Counted from the stretch's first letter, positions 37,335 to 50,144 are shown. The stretch: DNA of 64,000 nt from Solea solea (GCF_958295425.1 NC_081142.1:15322821-15386820); one strand, 5' to 3'. Program-made: numbers and translations. Notes: generated by a model not told the origin, from the letters alone.

Positions 37335-40212
37335 GTAGAGACAAACATTCTCAACAGTGCCAAAAAGTAATCAAATTAGCTAATCAGCCAGCCAAAGCCT
37401 CAGAAACAAACTCAGTCTTCTTGTGACAGTCTAAGGGTGTTTTCTGTAAATCAAGGGCTTCACTCAGCTCAGATGCTCTGCTGCTGTCAGCTGCTAATTC
37501 AACTGCAACCACATTACTCTTGTCCTTAATAAGGTTTACACAGTGTCTGCCTTTCCGAGCCTCAGCCCGTATCAAGCAATGCCCTGCAATGTGCGTGTGC
37601 CTTTGTTACAGCATTTTGTGGTGCATGACTGTTGTGTGATAGCTTGTAATCAGGAGTATGCGAGTGTGAAGGCCACTCACGGGTCATTTGTTTGTCCTAA
37701 AAAAATAAGCTGTGTGTGCAGATGTGCTCAATGGTTTAATAACTACCATGTATTTAAAACATATTTTGGATGTTTACGATGCAAATAATAAATGACAACT
37801 AAGGACGTGTGCTTTTTACTGTATTTATCCAATATGAGGGTTATAAGCCTTCATTGAAAACTGCAACTGTGATTTATTTTGATTAATTACTGGGTCTGAA
37901 ACCAGGGGTCTCACTTCACTTGACTGTCCAACAACTGGACCACACGAGTTTAAACAGCTTTGGGTAAGGACGAGGCATTAAGTTGTGATGATTAAGGTAA
38001 GGGAACACCAAACTAAGTGTACAAGGATGCACTGCACATGCAGGTTTATGCACTTAATTGTGTAGCTGTGCTGGAGTAGGCAGAGGAGCTCTTCTCATCA
38101 TTAAAAAGCAAATTGGCTGAGCCAGAAAAGGTCAGGGAGCTCAGCAGGAGCAGGAAGCAGACTATTCATCAAAGACTCTACTTTCTCCTGTAGCCTTTTC
38201 AGTTTTAGAGTTTTTCAACTTTTGAGTTCCGGTCTCTCTAGGTTTAACAAGGTTAGATGCATTATTATACATGCAGAACATACACAATCTATTCTTGGAC
38301 AGTTCAATTTACTGTCAGCTCTGCACAGTAACATATGGTTACAACAGACAATGGTGATTGATTTTAAATTGGAAAACAAGATAATCAGTACAAGAGGTGT
38401 CATCAAGTCAGTGGGGTGAGGCAAAAATATGGATTCATTTCAAGGGTGAAGGTCACACTGACAATTATGTCAGACAATGGACTTGTGATCAGGGCACACT
38501 GGTAAACAAGCGTTCAATAGTAAGGTCCACTCCACACTACACGATACACTTTGAAATACAAATAAAATTTATTCCCAAAAATAAAATATTTCTCACTATA
38601 ACGGCATTTTGAAATGTTTTAGTCTTGTCCAGAACATTAATTATATATTATAAAAATTATACAAAATAATAAAGTAAACAGGAAAAAAAATTACAATAAA
38701 AACATTCTCAAGATTAATCCCATCTGAAACAGAACAACCATTCTTCTTTTTATATTTTTTTGCATTTGTCTTCTAAGAACAAACAGTAAGACAATGCAAC
38801 CATTACACATATACAAAATCAACAGGTTCTAACATCATTAAACTGATCTGCATGAGATTAAAATGACACGAATATTTATCTCATGAAAAACGATTTTGAA
38901 CACTTTATAAATCAAAGCAAAAATTAAATCCTTGATGACAACCTGAATCATAATTAAGAGATAGAGAGTAAATATTCCTTCTTTTGTGACTTGGGTCACT
39001 GGAGGCTCAACCTACCTGGACCCAAACAAAGGAAACATGATGCTGGTGCTTCGCTGGTGCAGCAGAGAAACAGGTGCACCTAGACAACAGAATCAAATCA
39101 ATGTAAATATGACTATTCTGTTAGATATGGCAATGATGCACAGGCCGTATAGTATACATGTATGCACATTTAAGTAAATGTCTTGCTGTCATATTATGTT
39201 ATCTCCACATCTGATGTAGTGTCAAGAAGGTTGAGCTCAGTACATAAGCAGTTCCTCCTACGATATAATTGAAATTGCTATGTAGCCTTAAGACATTAGC
39301 TCATGGGTGCTCATGAGTTCTCAGACATGATACATAATCAAGCGTTATCTGGATTTACACTTTTTCGTGTGTGTGGGCTGAGGCCTGAACAGACTGACCT
39401 ACTATATAGTAACTACAAATGTGACCAACAGTGGACGTGTTAACTTGACATTTTGTCAGGAGGTTTTTCTGGAAAATATTTCAGCAAAATACTACCAGGG
39501 ATTTGAGTGAAAGGGGCGAACAGTCACAGGACTCTAGCAAACGGCATTATTCATAACCAACTGTGTAACAATGGGTTCCGATGTTCTGTAGTATTGTCCA
39601 GACAGCTGATTGGTACAATGTGAGAGTAGAACAAGAAAATACGTGTATGCAAGGCACCGAATAACTTGCATCAGGGCTGAGTGAAGGAGAACGCCTTGTG
39701 TTTCAACAGAGAAAGTGATTATGGACAATTAACAAGTGCTGCACAGTCTGAAGAATTCTACAGCTGGTTCACACATCTGAACAAAAGTAGAATACAACTA
39801 CTATTATTCCACTCAGCTGAAGGATTGTGCAATTGAAACTTCAGAGCCACTGAGCACAGTTGCTCATTGGGGTACAGGCTGAGAAGGACACCAGCCCTGT
39901 ACAGGACACTGGGCCCCAACGGAGAATGAGGAACACTCCTTTTCCAATTTTTCGTTTGGCTTTTTTTGTGTCACTTCTTTCAGATCTTTGCGTGCAGTAA
40001 AACTCAGGCGTGTTAACAATTTTGATGTTTTTTAATTGTTTGTCCAGCCAACAAATTAAACATACCACTGGGACCTAACAAGGTCACTAATCTTAATATG
40101 GCAACTAACAAAAGCCTGAATCATTTAAACCATAACCTAAAACCTTTAAATGGAGAGGTGGTATAACCTTGGATTTTACAGTGGTTAAGTCTCTCACTCA
40201 AAGTTAGTTTAA

Positions 40213-40250
40213 CTGTCTTTATTGTAAGTCGCTTTGTATAAAAGTTGTGG
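40213..40250 (+). repeat. SINE/LINE tail fragment
   Basis: CTTTATTGTAAGTCGCTTTG followed by TATAAAAG resembles the 3' tail of a fish short retroelement (TGTAAGTCGCTTTGGATAAA type). Only the tail was recognised. Confidence 0.4.
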
Positions 40251-41387
40251 TCTGAGGTTGGACCTGCACCTCCATCTGACAGTGATGTCAGATTATACCA
40301 AACACCACTGGAGGTCAGCAAAAACAAGATTCTCAGCTGATGTGACATTATCGTAATAAATAGAAAACAACATAAATGGCATTTTTCAGTTCTGGTCCAC
40401 ACTTTGCAGACAGCCCACAAAACAAGCAGAGTACTGACTCTGTGACGGGTAACAAATCTGCTGAGTCGTTACATAGGACTGCAGACAGATACAAGAGAAT
40501 CATGACAACAGACAAGTGCAGAGTTTGCATTTGTGTGCTCGAGTGTTGTTGTTTCTGCAATGTCGTGTTTTTCAGGGAACCCAGCATACAATTTGTCAGG
40601 GCAAATAACAGAAGAAGCAGCAAGAAAAATAACTAGAGACAAGAGCCTACAGGTAACTAGGTTAATTTAAAGTAACTGCAGAGGATATAATCTGTATGTT
40701 TCCACACATATTTTCTAAACACACACACACACACACCAATCCTCTAATCTGTCACGCACTAACTCTGGTTTCCATCTTGTGCTTTTATCTGTGTTCGTGC
40801 ATCTGTGTGCAGCACACCGTCACGCTGCAGTTAGCCGAGAGCGATTAGTAGATAAATCTGCTTGACCCACAGTGGTATGCTTTTTTTCATTAACACTGTA
40901 CAAGTGGAAGCACGGTGGAACAGCAGTGTATCAATAACAGCACAGAATGCAATGAAAGCAGTTTGTTGGGTCAAATAGCTCTGGTAACAGGTCTAATTGC
41001 ATCTGTGTCAGGTTCTCAGTGCAGGTACATCCACCACTGCAAGCAGCAGGATGGAAATCAATACGCCCTCTCTGCATCCATGGATGAACTAATTTCATTG
41101 AAGGTTTTTTTCTGTAAGATGGGGGGAGTGAGAGGGGGGGAGAGAGAATGTGTGCACATGTGTAGGTTGATGAAGGTCATTGTATAATCCTATTAGAAAA
41201 TGTGTCTTACAAGAGAGAAGGGCCTTTGTGTGTAAATGGAGACTCAAGTTCCACATTGTAATCCTTTAAACACTAAGCAATAATTTGACGAATGTGAAGT
41301 CTGTATCTTTCCTTTTTTAGAATTAGAATTATTTTTTAGCACACACACACATACCAATTAGTGATGGTGAATTTGTCCCATTGCTTG

Positions 41388-41462
41388 CTCAGGGGCACCC
41401 AGGTCATTGGCCCGTTTTGGGATTGAGCCAGCAACCTTCTGGTTACAAGCCAAATTCCTTTC
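41388..41462 (-). mobile_element. tRNA-type SINE fragment, reverse orientation
   Basis: The complement reads GGCTTGTAACCAGAAGGTTG and later GGTGCCCCTGAGCAAG, the same family as the SINE at 49976-50144 and in the opposite orientation. It lies in the region expected to hold the TDRD5 3' end. Confidence 0.65.
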
Positions 41463-41892
41463 CTCATCAACATTTTATCAGTAGATAAATAAAGAAATAT
41501 TTTTGCCACAAAAAGGTTAACCTACTACAAACTATGCCCATATAAGTCTATGAGTTTAATAATACGTTTACCACTGAAACTGAAATTTGTATCACTTGCT
41601 AAATAATTCTTTCCCTGGGCCAAAGTCCATCACATCACAGCAATGCGTTGTTTTGTGACTTTGGTGTTTGAAATCTTTCATTGGGGTTTACCAAAGTGAC
41701 ACAAACTTATCAAACAGGACAGCAGTAGACGAGCAGCTCTGTGTCCCCACAAGCTAAAAACGCTGATCAGCACTGACTCTGACAGTTCCCCATATAACCA
41801 CACTTGGAAAAATACCTGAACTCTTGTTTAGTATGTACCTTTGAATATATAGCATCCATCTTAAAAAATAAAAAAAGATTGACAGTGTATAC

Positions 41893-44800
41893 CTTGATTG
41901 CAATGCTGGATTTGGCCGAGGTAAGGGGTGTGAAGACTCAGCGTCCTAAGGATTGGTGGTGGTCTGACCAACAAAGGGACAGCGATGTTTGACTGATGCT
42001 TCTCCTTTTCTTGTGTCTGACAGCAGGGGCTGGAATTAATGCTAGAAGGCGTTGCTTGAGGAGACATTTTTGTCACCTGTAAAATGGAATTGTGTTTTTA
42101 TTGGATAAAAACAACTATAATTAATTGCTATCGGTTAATGTGCTTGATTTCCATCCATAAAAAAATCAACAAATTATACTTCAGCTGAGGTCGTCTTGGT
42201 CTGGATCAGATCTGGAGCGGTGAGAGGGCCGGAGGTGGGGGTAGTCGTGTTGGTAGGAGAGGGTTCATTTGTCAAGACCGGGCCCAGTTCACAGCTGAGT
42301 GTTTGGTCATTTAGCACAAAACTTAACGGGTTGGCCCGTGCAGCCTGAACAAGACACAGAAGTAAGACCTCAGCAGCATTTGTGCAGACACTTATTCTGT
42401 ATTTTCTCCATGTTTCCATAAATGCTTAGATAGTTTATCTGTTTCCGTTTCATCAACAATGTCATACAAAAGCTGACAAAGTGTCAGCATGGCTGTGTGT
42501 AATCAGGGTCAGATGGTCATACCTGGGTGTCAGAGCTGACTTCACTGCTCTCTATGAACTCCAGCGCAGGCATCTCTTCCTCTTCTTCCTTAAACACCAA
42601 GAAAACATCCTGTGTGCATCACATTTGCAGTAGTGTGTAAAAGTCTTAGGTCACCATTAGATTTGTTGCTTTAGCAAGGCTATAATGACCATACAGTAGA
42701 ATTATTTCTCAATAACCTTACTGGAACAAATCCAGAAAATACAGGAAGCATGTATGCAGTTTTAAAATAACAGATTCCTAAATTAGACGTTGGTTTTCAA
42801 TATGACAATAATAAAAAGTTACATCGTAGTACTGTACAAAAGTCAAAATCTGTTTCTGGAATCAGTTCCTCTTAAACTGCAAGATTATTACATAGAGGAG
42901 CAAAAGAACACGGAACACATCTTGTTTGTCACTATTGAGATTAACTGTATTCATTTTCTTTTATAGTTGCCTTGTTCAGTCCTTGAAAACCAATAGGCAT
43001 CAGACAGGCAATGGATTGGCTGTCATTTATTGACCAACAAATAGTGTGACCTTCCAACTATTTGACTGTGCATTGGGTCCACTACCCCCCAATCCACCTT
43101 TCAGCAAGATGATGTGCGAGTTTGATCTGAATGTGTGTTTAGTGCTGCAGTGGGCCTGCAGCACTGACAGTGTGGCTGGTGAGATAAGAGCTATGAACAG
43201 GAAAAGAACAAAAGCCTGCTGACAACAGCAATAAAAGACAGGGAAACAAAAGAAAGAAAGAGGAAGGAAGAGATGAAGAGTGCAATCTTTGGTGCAAACC
43301 AAGCGAAAACATCACTCAAACAAGCACTGATTAATGTTTTGTTTAGCTGTAATTGTAAAAATGTAAAAAAATTAGCATAGAATAGCAGAGCCAGGATTGT
43401 GTCTATGTTCAAGATAGACAAAAATATGATATTACATGTGCTATGGTATATTGGGGACCATTTAATATCTAAATAAAAAGTATGTGACCAAGACTGTATG
43501 TACCTTCAGGGAGGATGGCATGGACTCATCTGGAGTATTTGCTGGCTCACTGGAGGTCATTTCCTCCTCAAACTCCGGCAGATCAACCTTTCCCTCCCCC
43601 AGATAGAGACTTGCTGGATTGCTTTGGACACACAGCTGAGGACAAAATATAGGACCAGTGAATTAACCAATGACCTTGTACTTATTTATGTGGTGAATAT
43701 TTCTTAAAGTGATTCAGTACAGTGGGGTAAACCATTGTCTATATAAATGTTTTAGACGTGCTATTAACAATGCTAGGGTTGTGTGGCTCACTGCTGTACT
43801 CTCTGCAGGGCCGCAGGGTTTCCCATGTCCCTGGTTCATCAGAGCAGTGTGGACGTAGACGTCATGAGCAGTGCGTGTGTCACACAGGTAGAGCTGCAGC
43901 ACATCTCCCGTGTAACAATCTAGAGCGCCCACCAGGGTGCGATCACAGCACAGCTTCTGGAAGGAGGCCACGGCCTCAGCAGTCCAGCTGCCCTGTAAGA
44001 GATGGACCACCATTCACAGAGCAAAAGCTGAATAAATCTGTACAACATTAAGTCTTTTGTTTTACATCCATATTAACCCTTTATCTGCAAGTTAAATATA
44101 AATATAACTGTCATACTTCCCGTCTTTGAAAGACTACAAGCTAAGGTTTTTAGACATGCTACTTGTGTAGGAGGAAATGATGCAGGATTAATGTGTATTA
44201 ACCTTTGAAAAAATAGTAGGTGCAAAAAGCTAAAAGTTTTGTATAAACATAATATTAGCTTTCACACTTACAGTAGTGGGTTTAATTCCAGCGAGGGACG
44301 ATGGAACAGCTTGTGCTGGAAGAACTGAATAACACAACCTGGAAACCAGAGATGTAGAGAGCTGAGCAGAAACATCACACACCAACCTGTTTAGTAGTAA
44401 GTGACTACTGATCGACTGTTTCAATGTTCGAGATGACCCTACTTGAGGAACTTGAGGCTGGCGCTCTGCACAACAGTCGTATCACCGAAGTCAACAAAGT
44501 ACACCTCAACTTGAGTCGGGCTGAGTATTTTTTGGATCACCACTCGGTAGAACCACAAACCTGCCGGTGACACACAGCAGGCCTGACCCCGTCTGACAAA
44601 TTTCTTGGGGAGGCGATAGCCCTCTGCCACATCAGAATAAGTGTAACATCGCCTAAAAAAATGAGAAAATAAAAAGTCACTGCTCTGAGTGAAGTATAAG
44701 AGGTTTTAAAAAGAATAAAGTTTGTCAAACCAGTGACGATGAACTCTTTAAGTATGTTTTGGTTTGTTTGGGGATTTCTTATTAAAATTGAACAGTCCAA

Positions 44801-45867
44801 GCTTCAACCAGCAAACACTGTCAAATTTGGTATCATTGATATAGGCATCACTTAAATGTCTCCTGTGTCGGAGTCATGTTAGGTGTTTAAAAATGCCTTT
44901 CTTTTCTTTATTAACTTCTTAAAACCACCAATAAATGAGAGTAAACAGATATGGCTTAATGGTCAGTTTTTACACAAGACAAAGGAGTAATTGCAAATTA
45001 GTTTAAATAATCATCAACCCCACCTTTGGAAAACAAAAACTTTAGCTGAGTAGCAAGAGAGAGTATTATATTACCGACTGGAATAAATAGAATGCTGTGA
45101 TTTAGTTTTTTGCCGTGTTCACCACCTCATCTCAATCATCATGTCTTCCATAGCTTGCGCCTCCTCACTGTCACTGAAGCGGATGTAGAAATGTGCCGGC
45201 GAGTCCATCTGTTCCACCGCGACTTGTACCAGCTCTCGAGCACTGTGACGCGTCGGTGGTTGGAGACGTTGACTCCGCATGGCATCAAGGGGAAGAGCAG
45301 GGTTGCGGTGCACCTGGACCACAGTATATCTCTCAGACACCTACATGAAAAAACAAACAAGCATTGACTAGTTCATATTTTGTTACCACTTATTGTTACT
45401 AGGACATTTTTTTTCTTATTTATTTATGTATTATTATAATACTTCTTATTAATTAGTTTATTAGTAATTTTTCCCTTTGGCGATGGGGAGGTGGGCCAGC
45501 TAGACTTTTGTGGTGGGTGACTCCCTGAAGGTCTGGGAGCTGTTTCACAAGAAGGTCTTTATGGTGCCCCCTAGCAGTTCTGGACACAGATTTAAAATAA
45601 AACATCTCTACGCAAATGTGAACAATTTCTTAAGACATAAAATTAATGGTATGGGCCCCTACCTATATTTACTAGTGGTCTGGCCCAGTCCTCCCCATTG
45701 CTTTAAATACTTTTTGATCAATAATTGAAAATGTATTTATTTGTCTTTAATTATTATTTAATTAAAGATATTTGACAATATCAATTCTTCTACTACACTT
45801 TGACTGTAGTGTAAACTGTAAAATATGATTATGTATTTTATATATATATATATATATATATACACAT

Positions 45868-45898
<31 letters not shown>

Positions 45899-47344
45899 TA
45901 TATATGTGATTTTTGTCTAACTTTAAATGGTGTGTGTTTATGTATCACCTTTTGTCAGGTGTAGCATTTTTACCAATAAAAAAAATGAATGCGTGTCCAT
46001 ACTAACACATTCAGGTACACTGAATAATGTACAACAATATATCTAACCATTTCCCGGATCTTGGAATTGCTACTGGTCTCTAGCTCCTCACTCTCAACAT
46101 CTGTGTTATTGTCATCTGCTTCCTGTTTGCCTTCCCAAAGAGACTCTTCACAGCTGAAGTCGATGCTCGTATATGACAGCTCCTCACCACTGTTACAATT
46201 CCCCGTTTCTTTTGAGTCTACGACATGAAGAAAACATTTATTTCATGCCGTTACGTCACAGACAACATTTAGAGGTTTTATGAATACATGCACATACACA
46301 CCTGACAGTGGTCCGTCACTGTCTTTTACGTTCATGATTACCCAGTGGTGTCCACTGTCGTCTTCTGCAGGTTTAAGGTGGAAGATGTCACTCATGGCAC
46401 TGATCAGTTCGGTCACACTGAAGAAGCCGCTCTGCTGCAGTGGCAGCTCCTCACCCAAAAGCCTCTGAAGAGCACAAGTAACCGATGTGAGCTGCCAAGT
46501 ATCGTCTCAGTGCATCTGTAATTACTAGTTTTTTTTACCTTATACTCAGCAGGCAAATCATGTACTGACAATCCATCCCTGGTCTGACCTACAACCTGTA
46601 GAAGTATGAAGATACAAAGGATTTCATTAGAATACTTGAAACTGTGCGTCCTGCTTAAGGTGTGCACCAGTATAAGGCAAATCAATGTGCTTAAACAAGA
46701 GGTGTCAATACCACATTAGATCACAACTGGATTTTTTTTCAAGAACTCAATAATGATATTACATTACTGAGATATAATATTGTGTAGATAATGCAAACTC
46801 TTTTCCATTTCTTTCCATCATGATGCAGGTACAGCTTTGAATAACAGTTACCGTGAGGCTGAACTTTTGACCAACAAATTCTAATTAATATCTCAAGTCC
46901 AAGAAAACTATTTTTGCCAGGGATAAGGAAATAACATTTTGAAGGATGCATGGACAATCCAAAAACAGAATGTCACCTACTGCAGCTGTCCCCCGTGCTG
47001 ATGCATTAATCAAATGGAAGTAGCAAACCAATTGAAACAAATGTTTACTTTACATTTCAAAATAATTTGCTTATAAACTAACAGGAAGTCTTACCTTTTG
47101 CAGTTTGTCCTTCAGCTCTAGACTGATGGTGCTAGCAATTCCATTCTCCAGGATTGTTCGATGAAGTTCCTCCTCCAACTGATGTAGAATTTAGAGAAAA
47201 AGAATGACGATAATGCGACAAATGCACATTTTGAATGCTTAAAAAAAACTTCATGTAACCACAGTCTGTGCTGTGGTTTGCCCTCTATTGGAACTCTCAA
47301 CCTCTTCTCATTCTGAGAGTGTCATATACCCCCCCAATCCATCA

Positions 47345-47384
<40 letters not shown>

Positions 47385-49793
47385 GGGAGACTTTTACTTT
47401 AATAATAGCATCAGCATTTCCATCACCAATAATAAATCATAAATAATTATAAATAGCGGATTATATATCTTCCTTGACAGTGACTGCGTACTATCGGCTT
47501 GATGCTCACAAGTCTCTTTCAGGCATGGACAGGTACTCTGTGACAGAGCGATAGTATGACACTTGGAATGAGAACGGACTGAAATATTGCAATAACATGC
47601 ATAGTGCGCCCATAGTGCACAACAAGCACATTAAGCCTTTATATGACAATTGAAGGAAATCAAGCCATTCATAGCAGAATATACAGTTACTCAAAGTTTG
47701 AGAACAAATTATCCAAATGAACACAAACCTTGAGGATGCACTTCTGTAGGAGATGGTCTTCCTGGCTGAGCCCCGGTTCAACTTCCTGGTTCTTCTCAAC
47801 CAGATTTGGCTTGTTAAGGACAGTTATTGGCTCTTTGCAGACAGGGTCCATGGGAGTCTCAGCAGAAGACTGGGTCACAGGACTCTGCTTTAATGAGACT
47901 TGATTTGGAAACCACATTTCAAAATATTAGTGCTACATATGTGTGCAAAAATAAAAACTATTTTATACAATTTGGACAACATCTATGCCATTTCAGACCT
48001 AATATCCTCATTAACACTAAGGCTGCACTCACACATACATAGTGGAGGCTTCAACTGAAACAATCCACCATCTTCACTTTAAATCGGGCTGCCTTGCACA
48101 TTGCTTAACTGTATTGCTGATCCCTTCCTTTGCTTTGCTTGCACTGCATGAGGTAGATGTTGAAAAATGTTCCACTTTCTAAACAGCAGGGCAGGCGACC
48201 ACCAATCAATACGTTATACAAATATTCAAGCCCAGGTTGTAGCCAATCAAATCACATCATGCATTTAAGGTCAAACGGTGCATCATACAAACAGAGCTGT
48301 CAGACAAAGTTGTTGTCCCCGTTTCTTGTCACAGCAGACACCAAATCGTCATCAACAATATCAGCAACATTAGCAACTCTTCCTACAAATTCAGCCATGA
48401 CAGACACTGCTCTCGTGACTTTTTGAAAGCTGCCTCCAGCACTGGGTGTCAAGCTTGCTCGGAGTCAAGCATTAAATTAATGTATACAGTAGCTAGTACA
48501 GTAGTAGTACAGACAGTAGCTACAGTAATTAAGTAGAGAAATATTGTTAAAAGTGACACCTATACTACTTTTTCAAAACACTTTGTTAAAAAAACACACC
48601 TGGGTGTAAACCTGCTGACGGAGCACTGTTGCCTGGCCCTTTGAATGGTGGCTTGTCAGTTCTATGCAATAGTGGCATTGAAGGTCCAGTCTTCCTTGCT
48701 GAATTAAATGGTATGAGCAGTGGCCTGGTTACCATGTGATCCCTCAGTCTTATGAGTGAACCCAGCCTGCTCTGCTGAATTATAACAAGGTCCGTCAACG
48801 CCGCCAGCATCTCTCCAGTGGTGTAAAAGCCATAGCTTTGGCAACGCAAGGGGTGGCCAAAGCAGCGCAGGAAGCAACCCTCCAGATCAGATAACCTGAG
48901 AGGACCCTGGGAGAGGAGCCACTTCATTATTCAACATTATTCAAGACAACATTTTTGCAATGAAAGAGCTAGATATCAAGAACCACTATGACCTCCATGC
49001 ATCTGATTTAGTTGGTGTGTTTCATCACTTTGTTCATGATTGTCATGTTTCAACAATGGCTGACATTGTCTTTCTGGCTCGTAACGAGTTTGACCAAACA
49101 TCTGAAAAATCTGACAGACTCAAACTGTCGGGCTTATTGTAGATATTCGAAATTGATTTTGATAAAGGACAATTAGTGATGACATCATACCTGCGAGAGG
49201 AGGAAGCAGAGCTGAGCCCTGAGCTGGGCAGGGAGAGGTGGAGGACCACAACGTCTTCTAGGAAGGAGTACAGATGTGGATATGCGAGAGTAGTGGGGTG
49301 AGAAGTAACTTGCACTGACCCTCTTGGTTCTCCTGTCGGCCTTAGACATACGCTGCTTGCCTACCAGCTTTTTAATGTTCTGCGTGGTTTCATCACTAAC
49401 AGCTGCAATGGCACAAACCAAAGTGAGACCATGTAACACTATCTTTAAAAAAAAGGCAACAAGAATGAGGACCTATGAATCTTGAATGAGGACCTATGAA
49501 TTCAATGCAGTGAAAAACAGCAACCAAATACAAACACAGGCTCAAATAAATTAGTAGACCTTACCGTTTAAGCAAATGGTACCATCTGCATTAATGCCAA
49601 TAGACACCACATCAGGCATGTCCTTCACCATATCCATGATGTTCCTGAAGCCAAGGAGCTTCAGGGGCATAGGATGACCTAACATTTCCACATAGTCTCG
49701 TCGGAGCTGATCAGGATCCAAGCCCATCTTGGATGAAGTGAGCAAAGCACGAATGTCCCTCTTCAGATGTGCCAAAACCTCTTCCTGGTTCAT
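41893..49793 (-). CDS. tdrd5: TDRD5, LOTUS- and Tudor-domain germline protein (16 coding exons, terminal exon unresolved)
   Basis: Exons on the minus strand: 49793-49565, 49402-49191, 48906-48600, 47898-47729, 47178-47095, 46595-46539, 46464-46302, 46217-46048, 45340-45126, 44652-44443, 44338-44272, 43992-43792, 43635-43504, 42588-42523, 42344-42180, 42076-41893. They join in a single open frame of 877 codons plus one base (remembered human length about 981). Order: three LOTUS/OST-HTH domains, then one extended Tudor domain, as in vertebrate TDRD5. In mouse TDRD5 works in germ-cell granules (nuage/chromatoid body) in piRNA biogenesis, transposon silencing and spermiogenesis. Most acceptors are strong; that of exon 4 (AATCAAG before 47898) is weak but is the one that preserves frame. 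Exon 16 ends at a good donor (CAATCAAG then GTATAC), so at least one more exon exists. One candidate, after a long pyrimidine tract with exon start at 41111, would add only EKNLQ and a stop at 41095; this is a guess. Confidence 0.93.
42523..43635 (-). CDS. tdrd5: TDRD5 exons 13-14: acidic C-terminal linker
   Basis: Exons 43635-43504 (44 codons) and 42588-42523 (22 codons), both phase 0 at both ends, encode a Glu/Ser/Pro-rich tail with no recognised domain. Because both exons are symmetric, either could be skipped without a frameshift. Confidence 0.8.
42630..43100. repeat. Possible interspersed repeat in a TDRD5 intron
   Basis: GTGTAAAAGTCTTAGGTCAC and TTTAGCAAGGCTATAATGAC, with a second TACTGTACAAAAGTC near 42830, look like a repeat I recall from fish genomes. 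Boundaries are not visible. Confidence 0.35.
43792..45340 (-). CDS. tdrd5: TDRD5 exons 9-12: extended Tudor domain
   Basis: Exon 9 (45340-45126) has [20 protein letters not shown] and MMIEMR. Exon 10 (44652-44443) has [20 protein letters not shown] and [13 protein letters not shown], the core Tudor strands with aromatic residues of the methyl-arginine cage. Exon 11 (44338-44272) gives [12 protein letters not shown] and exon 12 (43992-43792) the closing nuclease-like half ([18 protein letters not shown]). Residues about 465-695. Confidence 0.92.
45470..45708. mobile_element. Possible inverted-repeat element in TDRD5 intron 8
   Basis: The left arm GATGGGGAGGTGGGCCAG (from 45482) and the complement of the right arm, AATGGGGAGGACTGGGCCAG, form an imperfect inverted repeat around about 180 bases. 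No coding content. Confidence 0.45.
45837..45905. repeat. Compound (TA)n(CATA)n(CA)n microsatellite
   Basis: TA, then tetranucleotide CATA, then CA runs, in TDRD5 intron 8. Confidence 0.9.
46302..47178 (-). CDS. tdrd5: TDRD5 exons 5-7: third LOTUS domain
   Basis: Exons 47178-47095, 46595-46539 and 46464-46302 give residues about 307-407: [11 protein letters not shown], then VHDLPAEYK, then [20 protein letters not shown] and MSDIFHLKP. This matches the third LOTUS domain of TDRD5, split over three exons. The upstream exon at 47898-47729 is an acidic linker. Confidence 0.9.
47347..47379. repeat. (CA)n microsatellite
   Basis: About sixteen CA units in TDRD5 intron 4. Confidence 0.9.
48600..49402 (-). 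CDS. tdrd5: TDRD5 exons 2-3: second LOTUS domain
   Basis: Exon 2 (49402-49191) ends [18 protein letters not shown] and exon 3 (48906-48600) opens [20 protein letters not shown] then [15 protein letters not shown], so the second LOTUS domain crosses the intron at about residues 128-180. The rest of exon 3 is a Ser/Pro/Arg-rich linker typical of disordered sequence. Confidence 0.9.
49565..49793 (-). CDS. tdrd5: TDRD5 exon 1: start codon and first LOTUS domain
   Basis: The ATG at 49793 lies five bases inside the exon, after an ATATTCAG acceptor. The 76 codons ([50 protein letters not shown]) align with the first LOTUS (OST-HTH) domain of vertebrate TDRD5, a winged-helix fold that in related germ-plasm proteins binds Vasa or G-rich RNA. 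The conserved N-terminus fixes the start. Confidence 0.93.
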
Positions 49794-49975
49794 CTTGCCT
49801 GAATATTCACGAAAAGCACAGCAAGAGGTAAAACATGGAAAAACAAAAACACATGCAGCGCATCCTGAACTCTCAGTAACACAACATGCTAAAAAAAAAA
49901 AAAAAGGTCACAAAAAAGGGCTGCCTGCAACCAAGAGTTTTATTATCACGTGACCCGTTAACTACTTTGATTTGG

Positions 49976-50144
49976 GCAGCCCGTGGCCAAGTGGAAAGGG
50001 AACTTGGCTTGTAACCGGAGGGTCTCCGTTTCAAGTACCCACCAGGTCAAAAGGGCTGGGGTACCCCTGAGCAAGGTACCCAACCCCCGTTGCTCCCCAG
50101 GCGCCCTAAGGGGATTAATAAAGTATAAGATTTAGATTTAGATT
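49976..50144 (+). mobile_element. tRNA-derived SINE in the TDRD5 5' intron
   Basis: Begins GGGCAGCCCGTGGCCAAGTG, whose TGGCCAAGTGG fits a Pol III A box, followed by GGTCTCCGTTTCAAGTACCC, a degenerate B box about 40 bases on. The body includes GGTACCCCTGAGCAAGGTAC and ends in repeated GATTTA units, a typical short-unit SINE tail. It is antisense to TDRD5. Confidence 0.8.

Larger units (their letters stand above)
28151..41892. other. Intergenic region between FAM163A and TDRD5, no supported gene
   Basis: I found no exon here that could be tied to a protein family on either strand. It holds a MITE at 28.4 kb, family A repeat at 31.2 kb, a LINE remnant at 31.9-32.3 kb, a Harbinger-like MITE at 33.6 kb, a reversed SINE fragment at 41.4 kb and simple repeats. 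The TDRD5 terminal exon and 3' UTR must lie in its right-hand part. Confidence 0.55.

Noticed and set aside
39020..39059. Possible small TDRD5 exon with good acceptor and donor
   Set aside because: Splice sites are plausible and the phase fits, but the 13 residues match nothing remembered and no following exon was found.
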